From contig JAIRQC010000032.1 in assembly GCA_031256675.1 (NCBI GenBank), forward strand, positions 1 through 40,452: a stretch of DNA of 40,452 nucleotides, written 5' to 3'. Under the pieces are notes generated by a model. It did not search any database. It worked only from the letters and a program-made list of their open reading frames with translations, and was not told the origin of the DNA. The position numbers and the translations under genes were made by a program. How positions within the stretch are numbered: position 1 is the stretch's first letter; each line of letters opens with the position of its first letter. Source of the DNA: Rikenellaceae bacterium. Its GTDB lineage: Bacteria; Bacteroidota; Bacteroidia; Bacteroidales; Rikenellaceae. Of this stretch, positions 6,527 to 14,419 are shown in pieces.

Positions 6527-8362
6527 ATGACACGGACTGCAAGATTGGCGATACTGTTCACCCTGCTCTCGGCGGTGTGCCTGGGGCAGAAGGTGGCTTT
6601 CGAGATCAACGCGCCCAACGTGGTTGGTCGCAGCGAGGTGTTCAAGGTGGAGTTCACGGTCGAGGCCAATGGCCGCGATTTTTCGGCTCCGGACTTTCCG
6701 GGGCCGGGTTTCGACGTTATAGCAGGGCCTACCCCGTCGCAAGGACGGATGAGGGCGGTCATCAACGGCAATATCAGCCAGACGGTCAATACCACCATCA
6801 CCTACGTCCTGCAATCGCGCGGCAACGGCAAGTTCACCATCCCGTCGGCTTCGATCGTCGTCGACGGCAAAACATACTCCACCCGCCCCTTCGCCATCGA
6901 AGTGGTGGAGAACGAGGGCGGCGACCGGAAGGCCTCCGGCGGCGAAGGCGCTACGCCAACCAAACTCGGCCGCGACGACCTGTTCGTGACGGTGACGGTC
7001 GACAAAAGTTCGGTCTACAAGGGGCAGCCCATCAAGGCGACCTTCAAACTCTACTCGCGCGGCATCCCGAACACTATCGAAGGCTACAAGTTCCCGACCT
7101 TCAACGGCTTTTGGAGCCAGGATCTCGGTTCGGGCGAAGCGCGGACCCGCAAGGAGTCCTACCGCAACAAGATTTACGACGTGCGCATCCTGAAAGAGAC
7201 GCTGCTCTATCCGCAGCAGTCGGGCGCGCTGTATATCGAGCAGTTCGACCTGAACGTTCTGGCGCAGGTGATGGTCACCCGCAGAGGCCAACAGTCGATA
7301 TTCGACAACCTGCTTGGCGGCGGCTACGACATTGAGCCGGTGCACAAGAAGTTGACCGCCGGGCCGGTGCGCATCAACGTCAACGAGCTGCCCCCCGGAG
7401 CGCCCAAGAGTTTTGCAGGGGCCGTCGGGTCGTTCACCATGGAGTGCGACCCGCCCAAGCCGCCAGTGATGACCAATTCGAGCGCCAGCGTGGCGGTCAA
7501 AATATCCGGCACGGGCAACCTGCCCCTGATCCAGTTGCCGCGGCTCGATCTGCCCGCCTCCATCGAACAGTACAACACCTCGACCACCGAGCAACTCAAC
7601 CCTTCGTCGAGCGGTATCAGCGGCCACCGACGGTTCGAATTTCCGTTCATCGCGCGCGCCGAAGGCGAATATACCATCCCTCCGATAGAATTTTCCTACT
7701 TCTCGCCCGAACAGATGCGCTATGTCACGCTCAGTTCGGGGCCGATCCCGATGAGGGTGCTTCCCGACAGTTCCGGCGTGCGTGCGGACGGCGGCGGCGG
7801 CGTGCTGATGAACGCCCTGTCGAAGGAGGACGTCAAGATACTTGGCGAGGACATACGCTTTATCAAACTGGGCTCGCCGGGGCTCAAGCGGCGCGGCGAG
7901 CCGTTCTTCGGCAGCTGGCCATACGTCGCGACGCTCCTGGGGCTGGTCGCGCTGTTCGTGGCGGCGCTCGTCTACCTGCGCAAATATAACCGCAACATTC
8001 AGAACGCCTCTTTCGTCCGCGGCAAACGGGCCAGCAAGGTGGCGCTGGCCCGTCTGCGCGCGGCCCGGACGGCGATGTCGCACCACGACCGGCGTGGATT
8101 TTACGAAGAGATACTCAAAGCGTTGTGGGGATACGCCGGCGACAAGCTCGACATTCCTGTTGCCAACCTGACTAAGGAGACGCTGTGCGAAGGGCTTGCG
8201 GCCCGCGGCATTGCGGCAGCCGAAGCGGAGCGGTACGCGAACCTGATTTCGGAGTGCGAGTACACCCGATATTCGCCCGACGTAAAGGGACATACGATGG
8301 ACGACGCATACGACGACGCTGTCGAGATAATATCTTCGCTGGAGGGAACTATCAAGAGATGA
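6527..8362 (+). CDS. batD: BatD family protein (oxygen-tolerance protein)
   Basis: The 611-residue envelope protein begins with a signal peptide ending near VCLGQ (about residue 21). A long series of immunoglobulin-like beta domains follows, rich in Thr/Ser strands. A single membrane helix lies near 464-486 (YVATLLGLVALFVAALVYL), and a cytoplasmic tail of about 120 residues completes the protein. This is the architecture of BatD from the Bacteroides aerotolerance cluster, which works with the VWA-domain proteins BatA and BatB. The frame continues upstream inside the fumarase gene, so the start was placed at the ATG that begins the signal peptide. The gene follows fumarase by 56 bases. BatA, BatB and MoxR are not in this window. 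Confidence 0.88.
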   Translation: MTRTARLAILFTLLSAVCLGQKVAFEINAPNVVGRSEVFKVEFTVEANGRDFSAPDFPGPGFDVIAGPTPSQGRMRAVINGNISQTVNTTITYVLQSRGNGKFTIPSASIVVDGKTYSTRPFAIEVVENEGGDRKASGGEGATPTKLGRDDLFVTVTVDKSSVYKGQPIKATFKLYSRGIPNTIEGYKFPTFNGFWSQDLGSGEARTRKESYRNKIYDVRILKETLLYPQQSGALYIEQFDLNVLAQVMVTRRGQQSIFDNLLGGGYDIEPVHKKLTAGPVRINVNELPPGAPKSFAGAVGSFTMECDPPKPPVMTNSSASVAVKISGTGNLPLIQLPRLDLPASIEQYNTSTTEQLNPSSSGISGHRRFEFPFIARAEGEYTIPPIEFSYFSPEQMRYVTLSSGPIPMRVLPDSSGVRADGGGGVLMNALSKEDVKILGEDIRFIKLGSPGLKRRGEPFFGSWPYVATLLGLVALFVAALVYLRKYNRNIQNASFVRGKRASKVALARLRAARTAMSHHDRRGFYEEILKALWGYAGDKLDIPVANLTKETLCEGLAARGIAAAEAERYANLISECEYTRYSPDVKGHTMDDAYDDAVEIISSLEGTIKR

Positions 8363-8510
8363 AACGGCGGCTTTATGTCGCCACGAGCGAAACGAAGTGC
8401 GGTCGAACGGGCGAGTGCAATGCCATGCTCGCATGTAACATCGCCGAACGACAGGGAGGAGGCCGCAGGCCGGCTTGAGCCCCGCCATATTAAATGCTGT
8501 TTTTCAAGGT

Positions 8511-8620
8511 AGATGCTTCGACTTATGCGTCGCTTCGCACGAAAAGCGGTATATGCTTTGACTTATGCGTTGCTTCGCACGAAAAGCGGTAGATGTTCCG
8601 ACCATGCATTGCTCGGCACG
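8511..8620. repeat. 40-bp tandem repeat upstream of batE
   Basis: Copy 1 (8511-8550) and copy 2 (8551-8590) differ at only three positions. Copy 3 (8591-8620) is shorter and degenerate. Each good copy contains CTTATGCGTCGCTTCGCACG followed by AAAAGC, so GCTT...AAGC can form a small hairpin. The rest of the 313-base space between batD and batE (8363-8675) holds a GCGAG...CTCGC inverted repeat near 8422-8445 and an AT-rich stretch before batE, but no other gene that I can support. Confidence 0.85.
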
Positions 8621-8675
8621 GCATGAGATTTGCACTTTAATTAATAGTTTGTATAATACATATAAAGATCTCAAT

Positions 8676-9554
8676 ATGAGGATGCTGATATATATATATG
8701 CTTTGCTGTCGGCCTTGTCTCTACGGGCCGCCTCCGAGGCCGCCGTTGCCTCAGGGCCTATTGCCTCTGCTGCTGTTGCCGACAGCCTCGTTTCGGCTTC
8801 GGACAGTTTGCGCGCGCCTGCTGCCGCCGCGCCCGTCGACACGCTCTCCTTTTGTGGCGATCTTTACGCCAAGTGGGACGCGGCCAACACCGAGTACGTC
8901 AACGGCAACTACGCAGGGGCCATCGTCCGCTACGACTCGATAGTGGCCGTCGGGCGCGAGAGCTACAAGCTATACTACAACCTGGGCAACGCCCATTTCA
9001 AGGCGGGCCACATTGGGCTGTCGATACTCAACTACCGTCGCGCGCTGCGGCTGGCCCCGTCGAACGGCGACGTGAAGTACAATCTGGCCATCGCCAACAG
9101 CTACGTGAAGGACAACATTGAGACTGTGCCGGAGTTCTTCGTGGTCAAGTGGCTGCGCGGGGTGCGGCAGCTGCTCGACGGCAATGGTTGGGCTTGTATC
9201 AGCATCGTCGCGCTTGCCGTGGCGCTGTTCCTTGCGCTGATCTATCTTCTGGCTTCCAACATGTTGAGGCGCAAGATCGGCTTTTACGGGGCGATAGCCA
9301 TGCTCGTGATGTTCATTACCTCGGCCCTGTTCGCCTCTGTCGACCGTCGTGAGGATGTCGAATCCTCCTCGGCGGTGATCATAGACAGGGCCATACCGGT
9401 CAAAAGTTCGCCCGGCGATACCAGCAAGGACATATTCGTCATCCACGAAGGTGCCGCCGTCGAGATCCTCGACCGTCTGGGCGACTGGCGCGAGATCTCC
9501 ATCGCCGACGGGAACAAAGGCTGGGTCAAAGCGGCGGCGATAGCAGCGATCTGA
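8676..9554 (+). CDS. batE: BatE-like protein: TPR plus SH3 domain
   Basis: The 292-residue membrane protein starts with a signal-like helix (LIYIYALLSALSL). One or two TPR units follow at about 70-140 (NYAGAIVRYDSI, KLYYNLGNAHFK, LNYRRALRLAPSNGDVKYNL). Two membrane helices lie at about 171-193 and 201-222, and a C-terminal bacterial SH3 domain (about 232-292) contains EGAAVEILDRLGDWREI and GWV. This matches BatE of the aerotolerance operon, which scaffolds the other Bat proteins. The start at 8676 gives a sensible N-terminus; the frame is open further up but crosses the tandem repeats. The stop overlaps the recR start by one base (TGATG), implying coupled translation. Confidence 0.85.
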   Translation: MRMLIYIYALLSALSLRAASEAAVASGPIASAAVADSLVSASDSLRAPAAAAPVDTLSFCGDLYAKWDAANTEYVNGNYAGAIVRYDSIVAVGRESYKLYYNLGNAHFKAGHIGLSILNYRRALRLAPSNGDVKYNLAIANSYVKDNIETVPEFFVVKWLRGVRQLLDGNGWACISIVALAVALFLALIYLLASNMLRRKIGFYGAIAMLVMFITSALFASVDRREDVESSSAVIIDRAIPVKSSPGDTSKDIFVIHEGAAVEILDRLGDWREISIADGNKGWVKAAAIAAI

Positions 9555-10156
9555 TGTCCAGGCTCCTCGAAGATATTGTCGGCGAGCTGTCGCGGCTTCC
9601 GGGCATCGGGCGTCGCACGGCGCTCAGGCTATCGCTGCACATATTGCGCATGGAGCCGGGGCCGGTGCACGAAATGGCGGGGGCGATTGAACGCTTCCGC
9701 AACGAGATAAAATACTGCTCCCGCTGTAACAACCTGTCCGACAGGGATGTGTGCCCCATTTGCCTTGACGCTGACCGCGACCGTTCGACGGTGTGCGTGG
9801 TGGAGAGCGTGGGCGATGTGCTCTCGATCGAGGGTACGCGGCAGTACGGCGGGCTGTACCATGTTCTGGGCGGTGTGATCTCGCCCATGCAGGGGGTCGG
9901 GCCGTCGGATTTGAAGGTCGACCTGCTGCTGGACAATATTGCGCGCGGCGAGATCAGGGAGGTGATCCTCGCCCTGAGCACTACGGTCGAGGGCGAGACC
10001 ACGCAGTTCTACATCGCGCGCCGGCTTGCCAGCTTCGAGGGACTTAAAGTGACCTCCATCGCCCGCGGCATAGGCTTCGGCGACGAAATCGGCTATGCCG
10101 ACGAACTGACCATCGCCCACGCACTGCATAACAGGATAAGCATTGAAAAAGAGTGA
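9554..10156 (+). CDS. recR: Recombination protein RecR
   Basis: RecR works with RecF and RecO to load RecA on gapped DNA. The 200-residue length and order are standard. The N-terminal helix-hairpin-helix contains RLPGIGRRTALR. The zinc finger has Cys55, Cys58, Cys67 and Cys70 (CSRC...CPIC). The Toprim domain has VVESVGDVLSIE and later LALSTTVEGETT, and the C-terminal Walker-B-like segment contains TSIARGIGFGDEIGYAD. Its ATG overlaps the batE stop, so it is probably co-transcribed with batE. Confidence 0.97.
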   Translation: MSRLLEDIVGELSRLPGIGRRTALRLSLHILRMEPGPVHEMAGAIERFRNEIKYCSRCNNLSDRDVCPICLDADRDRSTVCVVESVGDVLSIEGTRQYGGLYHVLGGVISPMQGVGPSDLKVDLLLDNIARGEIREVILALSTTVEGETTQFYIARRLASFEGLKVTSIARGIGFGDEIGYADELTIAHALHNRISIEKE

Positions 10157-10205
10157 TATTTCGTGATTTACCTCATTGCTAACCCTGTTTTTGCCCGTCA
10201 TGCCC

Positions 10206-10346
10206 GTCATTGCGAGGGCGGGCATGTGAAACGGGGAGCAGTCTTTTTATTGCGAACCCGAAATGGGAAGCAATCTTTTCTCCGTCTGTGAACGTAGCGA
10301 AGCAATCCGGCGAGGCGAATATTTTCCGGAGCGACGTTGCGATGAC
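10206..10346. repeat. Intergenic element with inverted GTCATTGCGAG ends (copy B)
   Basis: The left end is GTCATTGCGAGG (10206-10217), preceded by another CCCGTCAT; the right end is GTTGCGATGAC (10336-10346). The internal words GGGAGCAGTC, GGGAAGCAATC and GCGAAGCAATCC resemble the inside of copy A. It lies between recR and the EamA gene and may be part of that transcript. Confidence 0.65.
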
Positions 10347-10395
10347 GAACCGCTAAAAACCGATACCTCTGAAAACTGCCGATTTCAAATACCAC

Positions 10396-11271
10396 ATGCT
10401 GGCCCTTGTGGCCGTGATAATCTGGGGGACGACGTTCGCCTCGTCGAAAGCGCTGCTTGTCAATGGCCTGACCCCGGCGGATATAATGTTCTACCGCTTT
10501 GCGCTGGCATATGCGCTGATGTGGGCGATCGCTCCGCGGCCGCTTTTCGCCGACAGCCTGCGCGATGAGCTAATGTTCCTTGCGGCGGGCCTGTGCGGCG
10601 GGTCGGTCTACTTTCTGGCCGAAAATACCGCGCTGATCTACACCCAGACCACCAACGTTGCGATAATCGTCGCGACAATTCCGCTGCTGACCGCGCTGCT
10701 CTCGCGGGCGCTGGTCCGTTCGACACGCCTCTGCAACCGGTTTGTCGCCGGATCGCTGCTGTCGCTCGCAGGTGTATTATTGTATGAAATGAACGGCGAT
10801 TTTACCTTTGAAATCAATATGTTGGGTGATTCGCTTGCGTTCGTGGCCGCGCTGGCGTGGGCGCTGTACAACATTGTGGTTTTCCGCCTCTACAACACCT
10901 ATTCCACGCGCTTCATAACTCGCAAAGTGTTCTTTTACGGCCTTGCGACACTGCTGCCGGTGTGGATCGCCGAGGGCGGAGGCCGCAATCTCGCCCCTCT
11001 GGCCGTGCCGACGGTGATATGGAACCTGCTGTTCCTCGGGCTGCTGGCTTCGTTTGCGTGCTACATAATGTGGAACCGCGCCATTTCGAAGATCGGTTCG
11101 ATGAAGGCCAGCAACTACATCTATCTCTCGCCCCTGGTGGCCTTCGTCACGTCGCAGTTGGCCTTTGACGACGAGGCCATTACGTGGGCTTCGATACTCG
11201 GCGGCGCGGCTATACTCGGTGGGGTCTATATCGCCGAGAACGCATCGCATTTTGGTCGGAAGTATAAATAA
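10396..11271 (+). CDS. EamA-family (DMT superfamily) transporter
   Basis: The 291-residue inner-membrane protein has ten predicted helices in two EamA repeats. The first repeat begins in the opening helix with IIWGTTFASSKALL, and the second includes LAWALYNIVVFRLYN. Many relatives export metabolites or amino acids; the substrate cannot be read from sequence. The ATG at 10396 starts right at the first membrane helix and leaves almost no cytoplasmic tail. Upstream in frame the codons read LKTADFKYH, a tail like that of related proteins, beginning with CTG at 10369, so the true start may be CTG. The gene ends at a strong shared terminator. Confidence 0.88.
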   Translation: MLALVAVIIWGTTFASSKALLVNGLTPADIMFYRFALAYALMWAIAPRPLFADSLRDELMFLAAGLCGGSVYFLAENTALIYTQTTNVAIIVATIPLLTALLSRALVRSTRLCNRFVAGSLLSLAGVLLYEMNGDFTFEINMLGDSLAFVAALAWALYNIVVFRLYNTYSTRFITRKVFFYGLATLLPVWIAEGGGRNLAPLAVPTVIWNLLFLGLLASFACYIMWNRAISKIGSMKASNYIYLSPLVAFVTSQLAFDDEAITWASILGGAAILGGVYIAENASHFGRKYK

Positions 11272-11306
11272 AAAAGTCCGTTTGAGGCATTCAAACGGAC
11301 TTTTTT
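11270..11306. terminator. Bidirectional terminator between EamA and MscS genes
   Basis: An 11-bp perfect stem (11275-11285 with 11291-11301) and a 5-base loop are flanked by six A and six T residues. It serves the convergent genes on both sides. Confidence 0.92.
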
Positions 11307-11329
11307 GACGATTTTCACGACCGAACAGA

Positions 11330-12226
11330 CTATTTTTGCAAGTGCACGTCGAGTTGCGGGAACGGGAAGTTCAAACCTCTGGCAGGCAGCGTTTTATATA
11401 TCTTTTCCAGAACGTCGAAGTAGACGTTCCAGTATTCCGCCGCCGGAACCCACGCCCGCGCCACAACTGTTACCGAGCTGGAGGCCAGAGAGCTGATAGC
11501 CACCAGTTTGTCGCGCTTCTGCACCACGCGCCCGTCGGCTTCGAGAATATCCGTCACGGCCTGCCGCGCGAGGTCGAAATCGTCGCCGTATGAGATGTCG
11601 AAAGTCCATTCGAGACGGCGGTCGGGTTCGGCCGAATAGTTGTTGACTATGCCGTTGGAGATCAGACCGTTGGGTATGACTATCGTCTTGTTGTCGACGG
11701 TGTTGATGCAGGTGTGGAACAGCCGTATCTCCTTCACGGTGCCGGCCTGCCCCTGCGCTTCGATGTAATCGCCTATACGATAGGTTTTTGTGAGCAGAAT
11801 CATCACCCCGCTGGCGAAATTCTGCAACGTGCCGCTCATCGCCATACCGATACCGAGGCTGGTGGCGGCGAAGATGGCCGTAAGGCCTGTGGTCTTGACG
11901 CCAATGATGCTGACGATGCACACCAGCAGCAGCGCCGTCAGCGCTACCTGCGTGCAGCTCAGCACGAAACGCTGCAACGACATGTCGACCTGCCGCCGCT
12001 TCATCACCCGTTCCAGCGTCCGCCGGATGATCTTTATCGCCAGCCGCCCGAGGTAATAGAACAGCAGAGCGAGCAGCATGTTGCCCACCGTGATCATGAT
12101 AGAACGGGTGAGGTCGCCGGCGATCTCGTGCAACGACTGCTGCGACAACTCTTTGAGCATTGAGATCACATTTTCCGGCTTGACCGCCTCGGCTGTCTTT
12201 GCAATAACGTTTTCTGCCTGAACCAT
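11330..12226 (-). CDS. MscS-family small-conductance mechanosensitive channel
   Basis: The 298-residue protein gates in the inner membrane to release solutes on hypo-osmotic shock. Three N-terminal helices end in the pore helix, which has the Gly/Ala-rich LGIGMAMSGTLQNFASGV typical of MscS TM3. The beta domain follows (GDYIEAQGQAGTVKEI, NKTIVIPNGLISNGIVNNY), then the alpha/beta C-terminal domain. The length is close to E. coli MscS (286). It is a single gene with the shared terminator downstream; no clear promoter box was found. Confidence 0.94.
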   Translation of the reverse strand: MVQAENVIAKTAEAVKPENVISMLKELSQQSLHEIAGDLTRSIMITVGNMLLALLFYYLGRLAIKIIRRTLERVMKRRQVDMSLQRFVLSCTQVALTALLLVCIVSIIGVKTTGLTAIFAATSLGIGMAMSGTLQNFASGVMILLTKTYRIGDYIEAQGQAGTVKEIRLFHTCINTVDNKTIVIPNGLISNGIVNNYSAEPDRRLEWTFDISYGDDFDLARQAVTDILEADGRVVQKRDKLVAISSLASSSVTVVARAWVPAAEYWNVYFDVLEKIYKTLPARGLNFPFPQLDVHLQK

Positions 12227-12405
12227 AGTCGATTATAAAATAATATTTGATATTAAGTGTTTTACGGATAACATGCTTTTGTACAGACGGATCGCATGTC
12301 GCCCTCAGTGCAGTCGACCTACCGCCGTGCTTTGCTTTTCCCGCCGGAAAAAATGAAAGTTTCCAGCGCCAAAACAGTTGTTTTATGCCGAAGTACCGCT
12401 GTCGC

Positions 12406-12450
12406 ACAGCAACCTCAAATGCAGCAATCCCAAATGCAGCAACCTCAAAT
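12406..12450. repeat. 15-bp tandem repeat, three copies
   Basis: Units 12406-12420, 12421-12435 and 12436-12450 are variants of GCAGCAACCTCAAAT. Copies 1 and 3 differ at one base. They lie in the 259-base space between the MscS start and the broken cca-linked gene, where no convincing gene is visible; a short Gln-rich frame across them lacks other support. Confidence 0.8.
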
Positions 12451-12485
12451 CCCAAACGACAGGCGAACCTTTCGATTCAGCCAAC

Positions 12486-12689
12486 TCAGAATGACATGAA
12501 TTGTTCCGCTTCGTGCGACATGCCCTTGTCCGTCGCAAATTTTATGTCGTCTATCAGGTAATTGCCGTCGCTCCCTGCCAGTTGCAAAACAATGGAACAT
12601 CGGTCGCCGTCATACTGCACCATATAATAACGGTCTGCTTGTCGGATGTTTACATACTTTGCTATTGGACGGATGTCGAGCGTCCTTAT
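12486..12689 (-). pseudogene. 3' part of the cca-linked gene, cut off by an in-frame TGA
   Basis: Immediately after the TGA at 12690-12692 the same frame stays open for 67 codons and reads like protein (TLDIRPIAKYVNIRQ, YYMVQYDGD, SIVLQLAGSDGNYLIDDIKF) before a TGA at 12486-12488. The YYMVQY...GNYLIDDI part resembles the last strands of small DUF3828-like domains, whose first half sits at the end of the preceding gene. This suggests one original protein of about 173 residues broken by a nonsense change. It has no good start of its own. Confidence 0.55.
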
Positions 12690-13007
12690 TCAGCTTTCAC
12701 GGCAATGTTGAGAATCGACCAGCAGTTCGTAATTCACCCCACCCCACCGCAGCCGTTCTCGAAGTGTCACGGTCAGATAACGACTTTCGAGCGCGGCGAC
12801 CGTCTCCTCATCGACCGGCCGTCGGCTGAACGTCTCGATGTACTTTGTGTAAAACTCCGTCAGCCTCCCCACCGCGTCGAACATGTGTGCCTGCCCGTAC
12901 CGCTCCTCCTGCCGCCGCCTTATACGCCTTAATATTCTTCTGCCAACATAGACGGCTAATATCGCGCCTGAAATGACTCCGGGCAATATTCCATTCTCTC
13001 CTCTCAT
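12690..13007 (-). CDS. Small membrane-anchored protein, probably truncated by a nonsense codon
   Basis: The 105-residue product has one membrane helix near the N-terminus (ILPGVISGAILAVYVGRRI) followed by an Arg-rich stretch and a soluble part. The soluble part includes LTEFYTKYIET and ALESRYLTVTLRERL, typical of secreted or anchored DUF3828-like domains; this is a tentative match. Its ATG overlaps the cca stop as ATGA, so translation is probably coupled. The frame continues after the TGA at 12690-12692 for another 67 codons of plausible protein, so the gene is best read as the 5' part of a broken gene. It lies at the end of the pdxJ-cca operon. Confidence 0.65.
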   Translation of the reverse strand: MRGENGILPGVISGAILAVYVGRRILRRIRRRQEERYGQAHMFDAVGRLTEFYTKYIETFSRRPVDEETVAALESRYLTVTLRERLRWGGVNYELLVDSQHCRES

Positions 13008-14419
13008 AACCCTGCTTCCGAAACTTTTTTCAGCCCCATCTCCTGCGCGATGCTCTCCATCAGGGCGTGAGCCTGGTCGAAGTCGTTGGCTATCAGCCCT
13101 TCGAGAATGGCCTCCTTGATGCGGGACTTGATCTCCCCCACTGCGCTGCACGGCGGCAGGCCGTAGATGGACATTATCAGTTCGCCCGTTATCGGCGGCT
13201 GAAAATTGCGTATGCGATCCTTCTCCTCTATTTCGCGCAACTTGGCGCGGACCGTCTCGAAGTTGTGCAGATAGCGTTGCACTTTCGAGTCTACGCCCGA
13301 GGTTATGTCGGCCTCGCAGAGGGTCATCAGTGCGTCGACGTCGTCGCCCGCCTCGAACAGCAGCCTGCGCACGGCCGAATCGGTCACCTCGTCTTCGGAG
13401 AGGATGATCGGGCGCAGGTGCAGGAAAACCAACTTGCGCACGAACTTCATCTTCTCGTTCAGAGGCATATGCAGCCGGCGGAATATCTCCGGCACCAGCT
13501 TCGATCCGAGCGTTTCGTGGCCGTGGAAACTCCACCCCGCGCGCGCATCGAAAGCCTTGGTGTCGGGCTTGGCGATGTCGTGCAGCAGCGCCGCCCACCG
13601 CAGCCACAGGTCGTCGCTCCTGACTGCCACGTTGTCCAGCACTTTGAGCGTGTGGACGAAATTGTCCTTGTGCCCCTTGCCGGCGATGACCTCTACCCCT
13701 TTCAGCCGGTCGAGTTCAGGGAAGATGAGTTTCAGCAGCCCCGTCAGGTCGAGCAGTTCGAAGCCGATCGACGGACGCGGGGCGGCGATTATCTTGTTGA
13801 GCTCGCCGACGATGCGCTCCGGCGAGACGATCTCTATCCGCTCGCGGTTGCGCTCGATGGCCTCGAACGTTTCGGGCAATATGTCGAAACCCAGCTGCGT
13901 GGCGAAGCGCACGGCGCGGACCATACGCAGCGGATCGTCCGAGAACGTTATGTCGGGGTCGCCCGGCGTGCGAATAATGCAACGGTCGAGGTCGCCCATG
14001 CCGTCGAACGGATCGACCAGCTCGCCGAAGTCGGGGGCGTTCAAAGACCAGGCCAGAGCGTTGATCGTGAAGTCGCGCCGCAACTGATCGTCCTCGATCG
14101 TCCCCTGCTCTACCACCGGTTTGCGCGAATCGCGGCTGTAACTCTCCTTGCGCGCCCCGACGAACTCCCATTCGAGCCCACCGGCCCGCAACATTGCCGT
14201 GCCGAAGGTCTTGAATATCGACACGCGCGTCCGCAATCGCCGTCCGAGTTCGGAGGCCAGCTCCACCCCGCTGCCCGTCGTGACTACGTCGATGTCGGTC
14301 GAGGGGCGACGGAGGTAGTAGTCGCGTACGTAACCGCCTATCACATAGGCATGTTGTCCGTGCGCGGCGGCTATCTCGCCTATCATCCGGAATATCGGAC
14401 TATCAAGAGGGTTACTCAT
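13004..14419 (-). CDS. cca: CCA tRNA nucleotidyltransferase / poly(A) polymerase family with HD domain
   Basis: The 471-residue class II nucleotidyltransferase adds or repairs the CCA end of tRNA. The catalytic head has GGYVRDYYLRR, then DIDVV with the two metal-binding Asp, and RRDFTINAL as the base-recognition motif. A neck domain follows (DDPLRMVRAVRFATQLGF). The C-terminal part contains an HD phosphohydrolase domain (LLHDIAKPD). Because CCA is not encoded in the tRNA gene of this window, such an activity is needed. The start overlaps the end of pdxJ by eight bases and the stop overlaps the next gene by four, so the three form one operon. Confidence 0.93.
   Translation of the reverse strand: MSNPLDSPIFRMIGEIAAAHGQHAYVIGGYVRDYYLRRPSTDIDVVTTGSGVELASELGRRLRTRVSIFKTFGTAMLRAGGLEWEFVGARKESYSRDSRKPVVEQGTIEDDQLRRDFTINALAWSLNAPDFGELVDPFDGMGDLDRCIIRTPGDPDITFSDDPLRMVRAVRFATQLGFDILPETFEAIERNRERIEIVSPERIVGELNKIIAAPRPSIGFELLDLTGLLKLIFPELDRLKGVEVIAGKGHKDNFVHTLKVLDNVAVRSDDLWLRWAALLHDIAKPDTKAFDARAGWSFHGHETLGSKLVPEIFRRLHMPLNEKMKFVRKLVFLHLRPIILSEDEVTDSAVRRLLFEAGDDVDALMTLCEADITSGVDSKVQRYLHNFETVRAKLREIEEKDRIRNFQPPITGELIMSIYGLPPCSAVGEIKSRIKEAILEGLIANDFDQAHALMESIAQEMGLKKVSEAGL

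Noticed and set aside
6287-8488. 733-codon open frame on the minus strand opposite batD
   Set aside because: Same mirror effect; the plus strand has a signal peptide, beta domains and membrane helix of BatD.
12296-12499. Short Gln-rich open frame over the 15-bp repeats
   Set aside because: The only pattern is the repeat itself; upstream and downstream parts look non-coding, and the 3' end overlaps the remnant on the other strand.
12690-12692. TGA as a selenocysteine codon
   Set aside because: No selenocysteine machinery is in the window, no SECIS-like hairpin was evident and the family does not use it; a nonsense mutation is simpler.
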